NCBI GenBank assembly: GCA_002591725.1
Contig: NJAL01000004.1
Location: 186,046 to 250,045 of the forward strand
Length of the DNA stretch: 64,000 nucleotides
Direction: 5' to 3'
DNA from: Candidatus Didemnitutus mandela
Lineage (GTDB): Bacteria; Verrucomicrobiota; Verrucomicrobiia; Opitutales; Opitutaceae
In this document: positions 40,150-49,891 of the stretch, piece by piece
Numbering within the stretch: the first letter of the stretch is position 1
Layout of the letters: each line of letters opens with the position of its first letter
Program-made: the position numbers and the translations under genes
Notes under the pieces: generated by a model
Told to the model about the DNA's origin: nothing
Databases searched by the model: none
What the model saw: only the letters and a program-made list of their open reading frames with translations

Positions 40150-41023
40150 CTTGTGCTGTTACCATGAGGTTTATCTCAGCCGAAGTTGCCGCCTAGCCGG
40201 AGAACCGATTCCTTTTGAGCCTTTTGCTGCTAGGGGGGAAATAACTGGCATAAGTGGCATTTGCAGAAACCACCTATTGTGCGAAAGTTTACGATTCCCA
40301 TGTGAAAGCATGGGGTAGCTGGTGCGATCGGTGCTGTTGACACTGGTCAGTAGTTTTGGTGCTTTCAGGGTCGTGATGCTTGTGTTCGGGAACAGTTGGC
40401 GTTCCCGTGATGAAACATGGCAATCGTGGTGTTACCTCAAAGTGCGGCAGCGTTGATCTGTTGTTGATATTGGGCTTAGATTTTAGAGGCGCCGCCCGGA
40501 AAAATCTACGTGGCCTTGCGTAAGTTTGGCTTTTTCTTTTTTATAACGTACCACCTATTGATAAGTATATATAAGTATATCTAATATAAATATGTTGCAA
40601 TATGTTGCGCTCGCGCTAGTGGACAAGGTGGAGAGGCTCTAGTGGGTGCGACTTCTCGCTTGGTGTTGTCGCGCGGCATGATCGTACCGGGGCCTGAAAT
40701 CGATGGAATGACCACAACTACCGAAAGTCATGTTCAGAAATTTGGATTTGGCCGGCTAAGGCTGGTGACTGTGGCATGGGCAAGCCGCCGATCTGAAGCT
40801 ATTTTTGGCAGACTTTGTCGATCTCGCTGGTCGCGGACGCGGACCGATGGGCTTCGTCGACACCATCGTGTTCAATGCCGCTTCCGATTTAATGTATTTA
40901 TGTATTTATTTATTTATCATGAGCCGAACCAATAGTCTGACAGAAGGGTTGAAATTGGCTCGCAAGCAATTGCTCGGTGGCTCCGTTGCTCGGAAGATTT
41001 CGGCGACAAAGAAATTTTTTTGA
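40150..41023 (+). pseudogene. trpD: Dead anthranilate phosphoribosyltransferase
   Basis: TrpD carries out the second step of tryptophan synthesis. Readable pieces in order are GVPVMKHGNRGVTSKCGSVD and LLLILGLDF (40400-40480), a KFGFFFF segment (40520), LVLSRGMIVPGPEIDGMTTT (40655-40715), then GPMGFVDTIVFNAASDL and RTNSLTEGLKLARKQLLGGS with VARKISATKKFF up to a TGA at 41021-41023. The KHGNR and GSxD motifs and the C-terminal FxDTIxxNAA...G.xLAR are diagnostic. The 5' end is too decayed to fix. The stop lies one base before the glmM ATG, showing the two were once translationally coupled. Confidence 0.88.
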
Positions 41024-41024
41024 A

Positions 41025-42377
41025 ATGACCAGAATTCCAAGACACAAGTATTTTGGCACCGATGGCGTTCGTGGGCCTTATGGAGGTCCAGTTATAAATG
41101 AGCCATTTGCTGCACGCTTGGGGGAAGCGGCTGGCCGATTTGTGCTGGCAAATGGTGCCCTAGCGGGATCGCAAGTGATCGTGGGCCGCGATACGCGTGC
41201 GTCTGGGCCGACGCTCGAAATGGTGCTGGCACGCGGGTTTGCGGCTGCGGGTTTACGCGTGGCTTCGGCTGGAGTGGTGCCGACGCCCGCGGTGTCGCTT
41301 GCTGTGGCCGAGGCGCGGGCAGCGCTGGGTGTGGCCATTACGGCTTCGCACAATCTTGCGATCGACAACGGCATTAAATTTTTTGGGCCGGCAGGGGTGA
41401 AGCTGACCGATGAGGAGGAAGCTGAAATCGAGCGCCAGCTTCCGGCCGAGCCGGCTGCGAATGTAGCTCCTGTTATCGATCCAAATGATGCGGGGCAACG
41501 TTATGAAACAAAGGTGGCTGCGCTGCTGCCACCGGAAGCGCTGAGTGGCTGGAAGATCGTACTCGATACCGCTAACGGAGCTGGTTACCGTACGAGCCGT
41601 GAAGTGTTGAAAAAGTTGGGTGCTGAGTTGATGCTGCTCGGGAATGAACCTGATGGCACGAATATCAACGCCGGCGTCGGCAGCCAGCACCCGGAAGCAA
41701 TGGCGGTGGCGGTGCGTGCAAGTGGTGCCCGGCTTGGCATTGCGCACGATGGTGATGCGGATCGCTGCATACTGTGTGACGAGGCCGGCGGCATTCTCGA
41801 TGGAGATGAAATCTTTATCATCCTGGCGCTGCATGCGCTAAAAAACAACAAATTGTCCAGTCGAACGCTGGTCGTGACATTGCAAAGCAACATTGGTGTC
41901 GATGCTGCCGTGAGAGCCGCTGGCGGTGAGGTTGTACGTTCCAGGGTGGGAGATCGCTATCTGATCGAGCGCATGGCCGCTTGTGGGTCCGCCCTCGGTA
42001 GCGAGCCGTCAGGACATGTTATTTGCCGCGAAATTTCGCCAACGAGCGATGGTTTGGTAGCTGCGCTGAAAGTGATCGAAGTTATGTTGGTGACCGGTCA
42101 ACCGCTTTCGTTTTTGCGGCGACACTTAAAAAAGTTTCCGCAGCGTACTGCAGCGCTGGCGGTGCGTGAGAAATTGCCGCTTGAACACTGTGCGCACCTA
42201 ACGAGTGAGATTGCAGCGCTTGAGAGCGAATTGGGAACGAGTGGCCGCGCGCTTGTCCGCTATTCGGGTACCGAATCTAAGTTGCGGCTTTTAGTGGAAG
42301 GCGAGAGCGAGGATATCGTGAGCGCGGCCTTGCTGCGATTGGAAACGGCTGCGCGCGTGGATTTGCCGCTTTCGTAA
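41025..42377 (+). CDS. glmM: Phosphoglucosamine mutase
   Basis: GlmM converts glucosamine-6-P to glucosamine-1-P for UDP-GlcNAc, feeding peptidoglycan and lipid A. The 450-residue protein shows KYFGTDGVRGPYG, the phosphoserine loop GVAITASHNLAIDNGIKFFG (Ser108), the Mg site AHDGDADRCI, GSEPSGHVI and the phosphate-binding RYSGTESKLRLLVEG. The serine loop has Leu where most members have Pro (SHNP). The ATG at 41025 is chosen as the family N-terminus (MTRIPRHKYFGTDG); an upstream in-frame ATG at 40977 lies within the dead trpD. Confidence 0.97.
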   Translation: MTRIPRHKYFGTDGVRGPYGGPVINEPFAARLGEAAGRFVLANGALAGSQVIVGRDTRASGPTLEMVLARGFAAAGLRVASAGVVPTPAVSLAVAEARAALGVAITASHNLAIDNGIKFFGPAGVKLTDEEEAEIERQLPAEPAANVAPVIDPNDAGQRYETKVAALLPPEALSGWKIVLDTANGAGYRTSREVLKKLGAELMLLGNEPDGTNINAGVGSQHPEAMAVAVRASGARLGIAHDGDADRCILCDEAGGILDGDEIFIILALHALKNNKLSSRTLVVTLQSNIGVDAAVRAAGGEVVRSRVGDRYLIERMAACGSALGSEPSGHVICREISPTSDGLVAALKVIEVMLVTGQPLSFLRRHLKKFPQRTAALAVREKLPLEHCAHLTSEIAALESELGTSGRALVRYSGTESKLRLLVEGESEDIVSAALLRLETAARVDLPLS

Positions 42378-44753
42378 GGTCCGTGCTTATGTCTGTAGAG
42401 AGAAGGGAGAAGGACGTTTCCGGAGTTTTCCCTCCTCCCTTGAACTGCGGCTGCAAAAACGGAAATTGCAGCGGAGTTCCTTCGAATGTATGGAACCTTC
42501 TCTATGGCGGTTGACTCGTCTTGGGCGGTGTTGCGGAAAAGCTTCCAGCTGCCTGTCGATGAAGAAACTGTACTAGAGAGCGAGAACCTTCCGTTCGAAG
42601 AAACCGGCCGTTTTTTTATTTGACGGTTATGGGTAGATTTCTCTCTCGAATGGCGCACAACTTGGTGTCGCTTTGAAGAAGGCGCAGCTGCTGGCAAATC
42701 GGTCGGATGCCTCTGTTCAGTGTGCTGAGCACGCGGTCGCTTGTATGCCGGGGTGCAGGTTTTGTTTAAAAATGCGTTAGTGGTCGCATGGATGAAGCAG
42801 AGACGTTGGTAGAGTAGGCGGAAACTACCGGAACAAATTGCGCGATGAATCGCGCGCTGTGGCAGCTGGAAACAGCTGCGAGAATCGATGGCTGTCTTGG
42901 AATGGGAAGTGCCGCGCTCGTTATGCAGGCAACGCCGAGTTGCTATCCTTTGCTCAAAACTATCTTGGCGATTTTTGAGTGTAGCATGAGCTGGGAAAAG
43001 CTATTTCAAGACGAGCTAACGGATGAAGCGATCGTTCATTTTCAGCAGGCGATGAAAAACCCGCGCGCATGAGATGGAGCGCTTCCTGGCCTTGGGCAGA
43101 GTTTCATGTGCAATGTTCAAAGGGATTGCCGATCTCTCTGTGAATGTAGTTTGAAATGGCGCAATGCGGACTCAGCGGAATGAATAATTTGAAAAAGGCC
43201 GTGTGATCTGTGAACCTTGTTTCTCCTATGAAAGCGGGGATTCCCGAAAAAAACTCGCTGAGTTTAAAGAGATTTACACATTGTGCATCTTGTTACCGAA
43301 TCGTGACGGAGAATCGCCGACTATTTGATTCCGGCTGGAAGGTTTTGGCAGAGGACTTATTTCCGCGGAGAACCAATTAGGTCTTGCAGCTTCTTTTGCT
43401 CGGCGGGAGTTCTTTCGTCACTGACGACGGCGGCAACTTGTTCGACGTCGAGTAAGGTAAACGGGATAGGATCAACTGGTGCGTCAAAGTGGAAACGTGA
43501 CCTCTTCTGATTGATTTCCCGAGTTCGGCTTTCCCGTTGATTTGAGTCGCTTTGTGGACGGTCGCCAGGTGGCTCCCTGTTCCAGCGGTAACAAAAATAA
43601 CCTGGAAGACGCAGCTCCGGGCCGGCGGAGCTCGATTGAGGCACTGCCACTGTTGCAGCTTTGAAAGTGGTTACCGAAATCGATAAATTTATCATTTATA
43701 GTGGATAAGCTAGTCGGCGTTTTTTCGATTAGCAAGGGGTAGGAGTGTGAAATCTTGCTGGGTGAGGAACGTTGTTTGAGGGGAGGGGGCGGTGTTCTCC
43801 CCATATTTGGACGTAAAATGGCTCGAAACGGCGGCCAGAGCTATCTCAAACGCTAACGGTCAATGCAATGGGTGCTTTCATAACGGACGGGATGCCGACA
43901 GCTAAAAAATATATCGCCAGGCTCGGCTTTTCTCTTTTTCTCTTCCGAAAAGGGGAGAAATTCCCAGTGCTGTTACCGGGAGCTGTCGTAATTGCTGCTC
44001 CGAAGGCTGCCAACCCTACGGGAAAACTCGCGGTTTTAAAAAATAGCAAATAGGCATCGCTGAGTGGAATCTTAGCGTTATTCACGACAGCAAAGGTGGC
44101 AGGCATTCCCCTGCTTAGTATTCAGATCCCAAAGGGAAAACAGAGTCCGGATACAACAGCACTCCTAGATAAAGCAAAGTCCCAATCTGGGTGGCCATGA
44201 TCGATGGGAAAACCCCCAGTTTCGAGCATGAAAAGAAGCAAAAAAAACCTCGGACGCGCAAACAGACCGAAAATACTGCGATCCCTCACACGGCGGTTAG
44301 GTGATTTGTGATTTGGGCGAATATAAAAACAGGATTTAAGAGCCTGAACGAGAAGAATACCGGTTTAAGGGGGGCCGCTGGGGAGGCGGTTGCAGTAGAC
44401 AGCTACCGTCGTGCTCTCGGTGGTGAAGACTGCTGGCAACAGCGAGCATTCGTTAAAATAAACGCCCGTGCCGCGATATCAGCTTGATCAGGGGAGCGAA
44501 CCAAATGGGCATGGTCAGGGCAAAAGAGCAGCCCTTCCAGGCCGGCCAGGTATCGAGGAAGCTTCCGCCGTAGGCCACGATACATAAACTGGACCTGCAC
44601 CCACACCGATGTGACCACAAAATTTAATGCAGTTTCCGTTTTTGATCTACGCAGCCGAAGGGGGATGGGAACACAAAGAAGCCACAAAACAAATCGTGCT
44701 GCGGAAACAAAATCCGTATCAAAATCGGCTATTGAGCTGAGAACCGTCAGCCA
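42378..44753. other. 2.4 kb of debris, no gene identified
   Basis: Coding-like islands exist (plus 42845-43072 containing LFQDELTDEAIVHFQQAMKN; minus 43357-43480 containing FTLLDVEQVAAVVSDERTPA), but I do not recognise them. The minus-strand island ends in a short open C-terminus. No repeats or RNA genes were seen. Confidence 0.45.
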
Positions 44754-46448
44754 TCAAACCCGGAAAATTACGCCGAGTTTCTTGCCAAGCAGAATCGCCA
44801 TACCCGATATTATGGTGCCGAGGAAAACCATTACCCAGACGCTTAGCGCCGATGCGATGAATTTGCCATCCCCGAGCAATTGCAAGAGCTCGTAAATTGT
44901 CTTCGTGATAGGATAATAAGACTGTTTTTGCGCAAGTACCAGCGAATCCGACACCTCAAGCATCGCAAATGTGAAGGTGAGCATGCCTCCTGCGATGAGG
45001 TTAGCAAAAATGAGTGGAGTCGTAATCTTAAAGATTGCCTTCAACGGCGGACAACCGAGGCTCTGGGCGGCTTCTTCCAGCGTTTCACTGGTCTGCTGGA
45101 AACCGGCGGCGACAGAACGCACGACGTAGGGAAGGCGGCGGATCGAATAGGCAATTATCAGCAGAATTGTGGGGTTTTTGATTGGGTTAAGGAAAGCGAG
45201 CAATGCTCCTTTCTGCGTCATCGCCAGGTAGCCGAACGCCAGCACAAGTCCAGGCACGGCGAGCGGCATCATCGCCAGAAAGTCGAGGATTTGCCGGCCG
45301 AATATCTTCGAGCGTACGATGACGTAGGCCAGCGCGGCCCCGAAGAAAAGATCGATTACCGTGGAAATGCTCGCATATTTGAGGGAGTTGGTGATAGCCG
45401 GCATGGTGAGTTCATGTCCGAGGGCAAGGCGGAAATTTTCCAAGGTGCAGTCCCTCGGCAGCACAGTCGAATACCAATCTTTGGAACACGCAACACCGAT
45501 GACGCCTAAATGCGGCAAAACGGCGATGAAGGCTGTGCTGAGAAAAAATAGCGTGCACAGCGCAGCGCGGAAACGAGTAAGTGAGCGAGTGCTGGCAGCA
45601 TGTATAGACTTTGGCATCATCGCAATGGGCTGGCGGCCAAAGAGGCCCTTGCCTATAGCGTAGAAGAGCACTGAAGTGGTGAGTACCACGCTGACAAGCG
45701 TGTAGGGGAACGGATTGCCGCCGATGTCCTTCAGACCATAGAAAATCTGAACCGAGGCTAGGTGTGGATAGTCAAATATCAGAGCGACGCCCAGGTCGGT
45801 GAAGGACCATATGAAAACGATCGTGCTGCCGGCGAAAAGGCCAGGCTTGATGAGCGAAAGGGTGATTTTGAAGAAACGCCGCAACCCGGTGCATCCGAGA
45901 TTTTCAGCGGCTTCTTCCATAGCCGGATCGATGTTGGCGAGCGATGCGACGACATTGAGATAAATGATCGGATAAAGGCTGAAGGCGTTGACGAGAGCGA
46001 TGCCCAAAAAACGGTTTGCTCTGAACCAATCAAAGGTCCAGCCTTCCGGCCGCAGGCCAAGGTCGATAATCAAGCTGTTCAGCGCGCCGTATTGCCCGAG
46101 GATTTGCTTAATCCCGATCGCCCCTACAAAGGGTGGCAAAATCATAGGCACAAGGACGAGTGAGCTCAGTAGGGCTTTCCCAGGAAAAACGAAACGATCG
46201 GAGATAAAAGCCAGTGGTAAAGCGATGGCAACTGCCAGTGCGGTGGCGGCAAGGGCCAGCAGGAAGGAGTTGGACAGCGCGCCAGTGTAGACAGGATCGT
46301 GCAACAGCACAGAGATGTAGGCTAGAGTAAACTTGTTGTCAGCGTCAACGAAGCCACCCTTTAAAATTTGCAGGATAGGCCAAAAAAAAAACACTGCAAA
46401 CAAAGTCAGCGTGAATAGAAAAACTCCTCGAGCAAAATTTCTCGACAT
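44754..46448 (-). CDS. ABC transporter permease, fused two-domain iron(III)/FbpB type
   Basis: This inner-membrane channel protein of 564 residues has about 12 hydrophobic helices in two homologous halves. Each half carries an EAA-type coupling motif: MEEAAENLGCTGLRRFFKIT at about residues 175-195 and LEEAAQSLGCPPLKAIFKIT at about 465-485. These contact the ATPase. The layout is that of FbpB/AfuB-like and 2-aminoethylphosphonate permeases. No ATPase or binding gene is adjacent; the partners at 31123-33828 are the obvious match. ATG at 46448, divergent from mntH across a 249-bp AT-rich region. Confidence 0.93.
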   Translation of the reverse strand: MSRNFARGVFLFTLTLFAVFFFWPILQILKGGFVDADNKFTLAYISVLLHDPVYTGALSNSFLLALAATALAVAIALPLAFISDRFVFPGKALLSSLVLVPMILPPFVGAIGIKQILGQYGALNSLIIDLGLRPEGWTFDWFRANRFLGIALVNAFSLYPIIYLNVVASLANIDPAMEEAAENLGCTGLRRFFKITLSLIKPGLFAGSTIVFIWSFTDLGVALIFDYPHLASVQIFYGLKDIGGNPFPYTLVSVVLTTSVLFYAIGKGLFGRQPIAMMPKSIHAASTRSLTRFRAALCTLFFLSTAFIAVLPHLGVIGVACSKDWYSTVLPRDCTLENFRLALGHELTMPAITNSLKYASISTVIDLFFGAALAYVIVRSKIFGRQILDFLAMMPLAVPGLVLAFGYLAMTQKGALLAFLNPIKNPTILLIIAYSIRRLPYVVRSVAAGFQQTSETLEEAAQSLGCPPLKAIFKITTPLIFANLIAGGMLTFTFAMLEVSDSLVLAQKQSYYPITKTIYELLQLLGDGKFIASALSVWVMVFLGTIISGMAILLGKKLGVIFRV

Positions 46449-46697
46449 GCGATTATCGTTAATTAATATGAAAAAATTGTATCAAAAAGATAATGTTTAA
46501 TATGCTAATTGAAACACAAACAACCCTAAATTTTTGCTTGTTAAAAAAAAATATTAGGTTAAGAACAGGAAAACTACCAGGCTAGGTAAATCAATGAAGC
46601 TAAATTTAAGTTAGATGAAATTAAGCTTTTATTTTTTTACTGTTAGTTAGAAGTAGAGTTACAAAATTAATATGATCTAATAAAGGATCTAAAGATC
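46449..46697. promoter_or_regulatory. AT-rich divergent control region between permease gene and mntH
   Basis: This 249-bp stretch is strikingly richer in A and T than its neighbours, with many taat, aaattaa and ttaaaaaaaaa tracts, and has no reading frame. It separates two divergent metal-transport genes and must hold both promoters. TATAAT-like words are too frequent to choose a start. I did not find a clean Fur or MntR palindrome by eye. Before mntH, an aaggatct word precedes the GTG and may serve as the ribosome site. Confidence 0.5.
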
Positions 46698-48083
46698 GTG
46701 AAATTTGATTCATCTGAAGGCTCCGATGTTCCGCGGTCTCGTTCTTGCGATTCGGCTTGGCGGACGACGGGCAAAAACAATAGATCGGGCCTTGCCGAAA
46801 ACGAAAAACATGGTTCGATGCTGAGCCCTGGAGGGGCTTCTTTCTGGCGAAAGCTTATTGCCTTTAGTGGTCCGGGGTTTCTTGTCGCTGTTGGTTATAT
46901 GGACCCGGGCAATTGGGCGACCGACCTGGGGGGTGGTTCGCATTTCGGCTATACGCTGCTTTCCGTTATCGTGATTTCGAATGTGATGGCGGTTTTGCTG
47001 CAGCACCTCTGTGTAAGGCTCGGTATCGCTACAGGCCGAGATCTCGCACAAGCCTGCCGTGATCACTATTCCCCGCGGGTCGTATTGTTCCAATGGATTT
47101 TGTGTGAGCTAGCAATCGCGGCCTGCGATCTAGCCGAGGTAATGGGCTCGGCGATTGCCTTGCAGCTGCTTTTTGATATTCCGCTGATTTGGGGCTGTTT
47201 GATCACCGTGGCCGACATAATGGTCGTGTTGCTGCAGCAGCAGCGCGGTTTTCGCTACATCGAATTGGTCGTTTTGGCTCTCATCTTGACGATCGGAGCT
47301 TGTTTTTCGATCGAGTTGTTTCTCGCCAAGCCCGACGTAGGGAGCGTGCTGGCCGGACTTGTCCCACGGGTCGAGATTTTGAAAAATAAAGATATGCTCT
47401 ACATCGCCATCGCCATCATCGGGGCGACGGTAATGCCGCATAATCTTTACCTTCATTCGTCGATCGTGCAGACGCGCAAATACGAGCAATCGGTGAGCGG
47501 AAAAAGAGAGGCGATTCGTTTCGCGACAATCGATTCGACGGTCTCGCTTATGTTTGCCTCCTTCATAAACGGAGCGATTCTTGTGCTGGCGGGAGCTGCT
47601 TTTCACGGAACTGGACACCAAGAAGTGGCCGAAATTCAAGATGCCTATCATCTGCTCGACGGTCTGCTGAAAGTATCATTTGCCGGTGCCCTCTTTGCTG
47701 TGGCGCTACTGGCTTCAGGGCAAAACTCTGCGCTTACAGGGACGCTTGCGGGACAGATAGTGATGGAGGGATTTTTGAATCTCCGCATACGGCCGTGGTT
47801 GCGCCGCCTGATTACGCGGGCGATTGCCATCGTGCCGGCGGTCGTGGTGATCGGATTTTTTGGCGAAAAAAAGAGCACCGACTTGCTCATCGCGAGTCAG
47901 ATCTGTTTGAGCATGCAGCTTGGTTTTGCGTGCTGGCCGCTGATGCGTTTTATCGGCGATAAAGCGAAAATGGGAGAGTTCGTGGGCTCTTTTTGGATCA
48001 AGGTTTTGGGGTGGACGACGACACTGACCGTTATCGGGCTGAACATTAAACTTCTGTTCGACATTTTTGGGCTTGGGGGCTAA
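46698..48083 (+). CDS. mntH: NRAMP-family divalent metal transporter (MntH type)
   Basis: This proton-coupled importer of Mn2+ and Fe2+ sits in the inner membrane. The 461-residue protein has a hydrophilic N-terminus of about 50 residues, then 11 or so helices. The metal-site motif is in GYMDPGNWATDLGGGSHFGY (DPGN, TM1) and the TM6 MPH motif in IGATVMPHNLYLHSSIVQTR; both metal ligands are intact. The start is the GTG at 46698. Some family members carry a C-terminal universal stress protein domain, and a dead USP region follows 27 bp after the stop. Confidence 0.94.
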   Translation: MKFDSSEGSDVPRSRSCDSAWRTTGKNNRSGLAENEKHGSMLSPGGASFWRKLIAFSGPGFLVAVGYMDPGNWATDLGGGSHFGYTLLSVIVISNVMAVLLQHLCVRLGIATGRDLAQACRDHYSPRVVLFQWILCELAIAACDLAEVMGSAIALQLLFDIPLIWGCLITVADIMVVLLQQQRGFRYIELVVLALILTIGACFSIELFLAKPDVGSVLAGLVPRVEILKNKDMLYIAIAIIGATVMPHNLYLHSSIVQTRKYEQSVSGKREAIRFATIDSTVSLMFASFINGAILVLAGAAFHGTGHQEVAEIQDAYHLLDGLLKVSFAGALFAVALLASGQNSALTGTLAGQIVMEGFLNLRIRPWLRRLITRAIAIVPAVVVIGFFGEKKSTDLLIASQICLSMQLGFACWPLMRFIGDKAKMGEFVGSFWIKVLGWTTTLTVIGLNIKLLFDIFGLGG

Positions 48084-48109
48084 TAATGCCGCCCCCTGGC
48101 CAAAGACAA

Positions 48110-48551
48110 AAAGCTATGTATCTATTGCATTCTTTTTAACTCTTGAGCAACTGGTCGGGCCGACACCGGCGCTCCTGTCGCACACCTGGTCGAGCTGGCA
48201 CAACATATAGCAGACCACAAGCTGTTCCTTATTCATGTGGCCGATTCCTGAATGGTTCGAAATTTCGACCAGCTGAAACTCGCGGAGTCGGAAAAAATGA
48301 AAGCTGATGTTGGCTATCTTGAGTATAGCGTCGACAATTTGTATCTACAGGGACTGCTAGTGGAAAGTAAGCTCGCGCTTGGCAATCTACCGATTAGAAT
48401 CGTGAAGATCACTAGCGAGCTCCAGATCCGATCTCAATTACGATGACTTCGCACGTACAAAAGATTACCGGTAATCTTTTGTACGGAAGCGTGATCGAGA
48501 AGGTGCAGCACAGCACAACGATTCCTTTGCTGGTCGTTCAGCGGAGACCTC
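48110..48551 (+). pseudogene. Dead universal stress protein (UspA) domain
   Basis: Pieces in order read GAPVAHLVELAQHIADHKLF-type text with LIHVAD, LKLAESEKMKADVGYLE, LLVESKLALGN, VKI-type text, MTSHVQKITGNLLYGSVIEK and VQHSTTIPLLVVQ. This is the UspA alternating fold with the C-terminal GxxxxxxxGSVxxxVxxxxxxPxLVV signature, here with the glycine-rich ATP loop damaged. Several stops interrupt it. It may have been a separate gene or the lost tail of an NRAMP-USP fusion. Confidence 0.75.
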
Positions 48552-48950
48552 TGCTCGCCGCTGCATTGAGATCAGCTTTCGGGAAAACTAAATTCCCATG
48601 TCCGACGCGAATAGCCGTAACTCAAGGGGATGTGCTTCGCTCAGCTGGGTTAATGAATTTTCTGGCGCGTAATCCGGCTTCGAAGGCGCTTCACTAGTTT
48701 ATCATAGTTGGCAAGTAGGCGCTTTTTGATCTTGGAATCGACCAAAGAAAACACAAACGAGTTGCGACCGAGCCATGGAGTAGCTTTCTCCACGGCATGC
48801 TGAAGAGAGTGGCCGTGATCTCGGTGTAATAAATAGTTCGTCGGCCAAGTTTGAGCCCTACATTCCACTGTCGTTCGCGTTCGGGAAGTCGCAATCCCAA
48901 TTTCCATTTTAGATCGAAAATAATTGATGCTGTGGCTCGGATTTGGTTGA
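48552..48950. other. Gap before the amidohydrolase operon
   Basis: There is a minus-strand coding-like island at about 48650-48907 (contains GRRTIYYTEITATLFSMPWR) that I do not recognise. The operon promoter should lie at the right end, but none is clear. Confidence 0.4.
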
Positions 48951-49841
48951 ATGCGAGTCGTGCAACGCGTCGATGCCCATGTGCACTTCTACCCTCCCGA
49001 GGTCAGCCGTAATTCGGCCGCCTGGGCCGCCGCCCGGGATGAGGAACATTGGGCTGTGATGTGTACACGCCAGCGGCAGGACGGCTTGCCTGTGCAGTTG
49101 TTCCCGAGCAAGGCGGGTTTGTTGCGTGACATGGATCAGGCTGGTGTGGACAGCGTGGTACTAGTGGGCTGGTACTGGAATCATCACGCAACCTGCGTGG
49201 AACAAAACCGTTTTTTTGCGCGCTGTATCGCAGAGCATCCGGATCGATTTGCGGCCTTTGCTACAGTGCAGGCGTCGGCTGGTCCAGCGGCGCTGGAGGA
49301 AATTCGCTGGGCGGCAGAGCGGGGATTTTTGGGGCTCGGGGAGCTCTCCCCGCATTCGCAGCATGTGGAGACGACCAGCCCTGTTTGGCGCGAGATGATG
49401 CAGCTTGCTGGTGAATTGCATTTGTTAGTAAACCTGCATGTAACCGAACCGGGCTCACTGCCATATCGTGGGCGAGTGGAGACATCGCTGGACGATTTTA
49501 GCGAGCTCGTGCGAGCCTTTCCGAAAACTAAGTTTATCCTTGCACACTGGGGCGGCGGCTTGGCATTTGATCGTGAGTTCGCTGCGCTGCCAAACGTGTT
49601 TTTTGATACCGCTGCCACACCCTTGCTCTACGGGACGGAGGCATGGAAGCGCGGCCGGGCTGCGGTGATGGCCGGCAAGGTGCTTTTCGGGTCCGACTAT
49701 CCTTTGCGACTTTATCCGCGAATGTTTACCGGGGCAGGATGGAAGGTGTTTGTCGATGAAGCAGCGGCTGGGGTAACCGATGATGCCTCTCGCGTAGTTT
49801 TTTTTTCCGGAGGTTTTAGCCAACTGCTACGATGGGATTGA
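48951..49841 (+). CDS. Amidohydrolase-2 family metal-dependent hydrolase
   Basis: This 296-residue TIM-barrel hydrolase has a metal-binding DAHVHFYP at residues 8-15, SVVLVGWYWNHH, FATVQASAGPAALEEI, GFLGLGELSPHS, HLLVNLHVTEPGSLPYRG, KFILAHWGGGLAFDRE and VLFGSDYPLRLYP. The HxH, second His, HWGG and GSDYP ligand motifs are all intact, so it is likely active. Its substrate is unknown. It starts at ATG 48951 and is followed immediately by an ABC importer of the NMT1/ThiY class. It may process the imported compound, for example a pyrimidine or amide; that is inference. Confidence 0.85.
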   Translation: MRVVQRVDAHVHFYPPEVSRNSAAWAAARDEEHWAVMCTRQRQDGLPVQLFPSKAGLLRDMDQAGVDSVVLVGWYWNHHATCVEQNRFFARCIAEHPDRFAAFATVQASAGPAALEEIRWAAERGFLGLGELSPHSQHVETTSPVWREMMQLAGELHLLVNLHVTEPGSLPYRGRVETSLDDFSELVRAFPKTKFILAHWGGGLAFDREFAALPNVFFDTAATPLLYGTEAWKRGRAAVMAGKVLFGSDYPLRLYPRMFTGAGWKVFVDEAAAGVTDDASRVVFFSGGFSQLLRWD

Positions 49842-49891
49842 CTGGCTATCCGCTGGTGTTTTATAGAACTTTCATTCTTTGTTGGCGGTTC

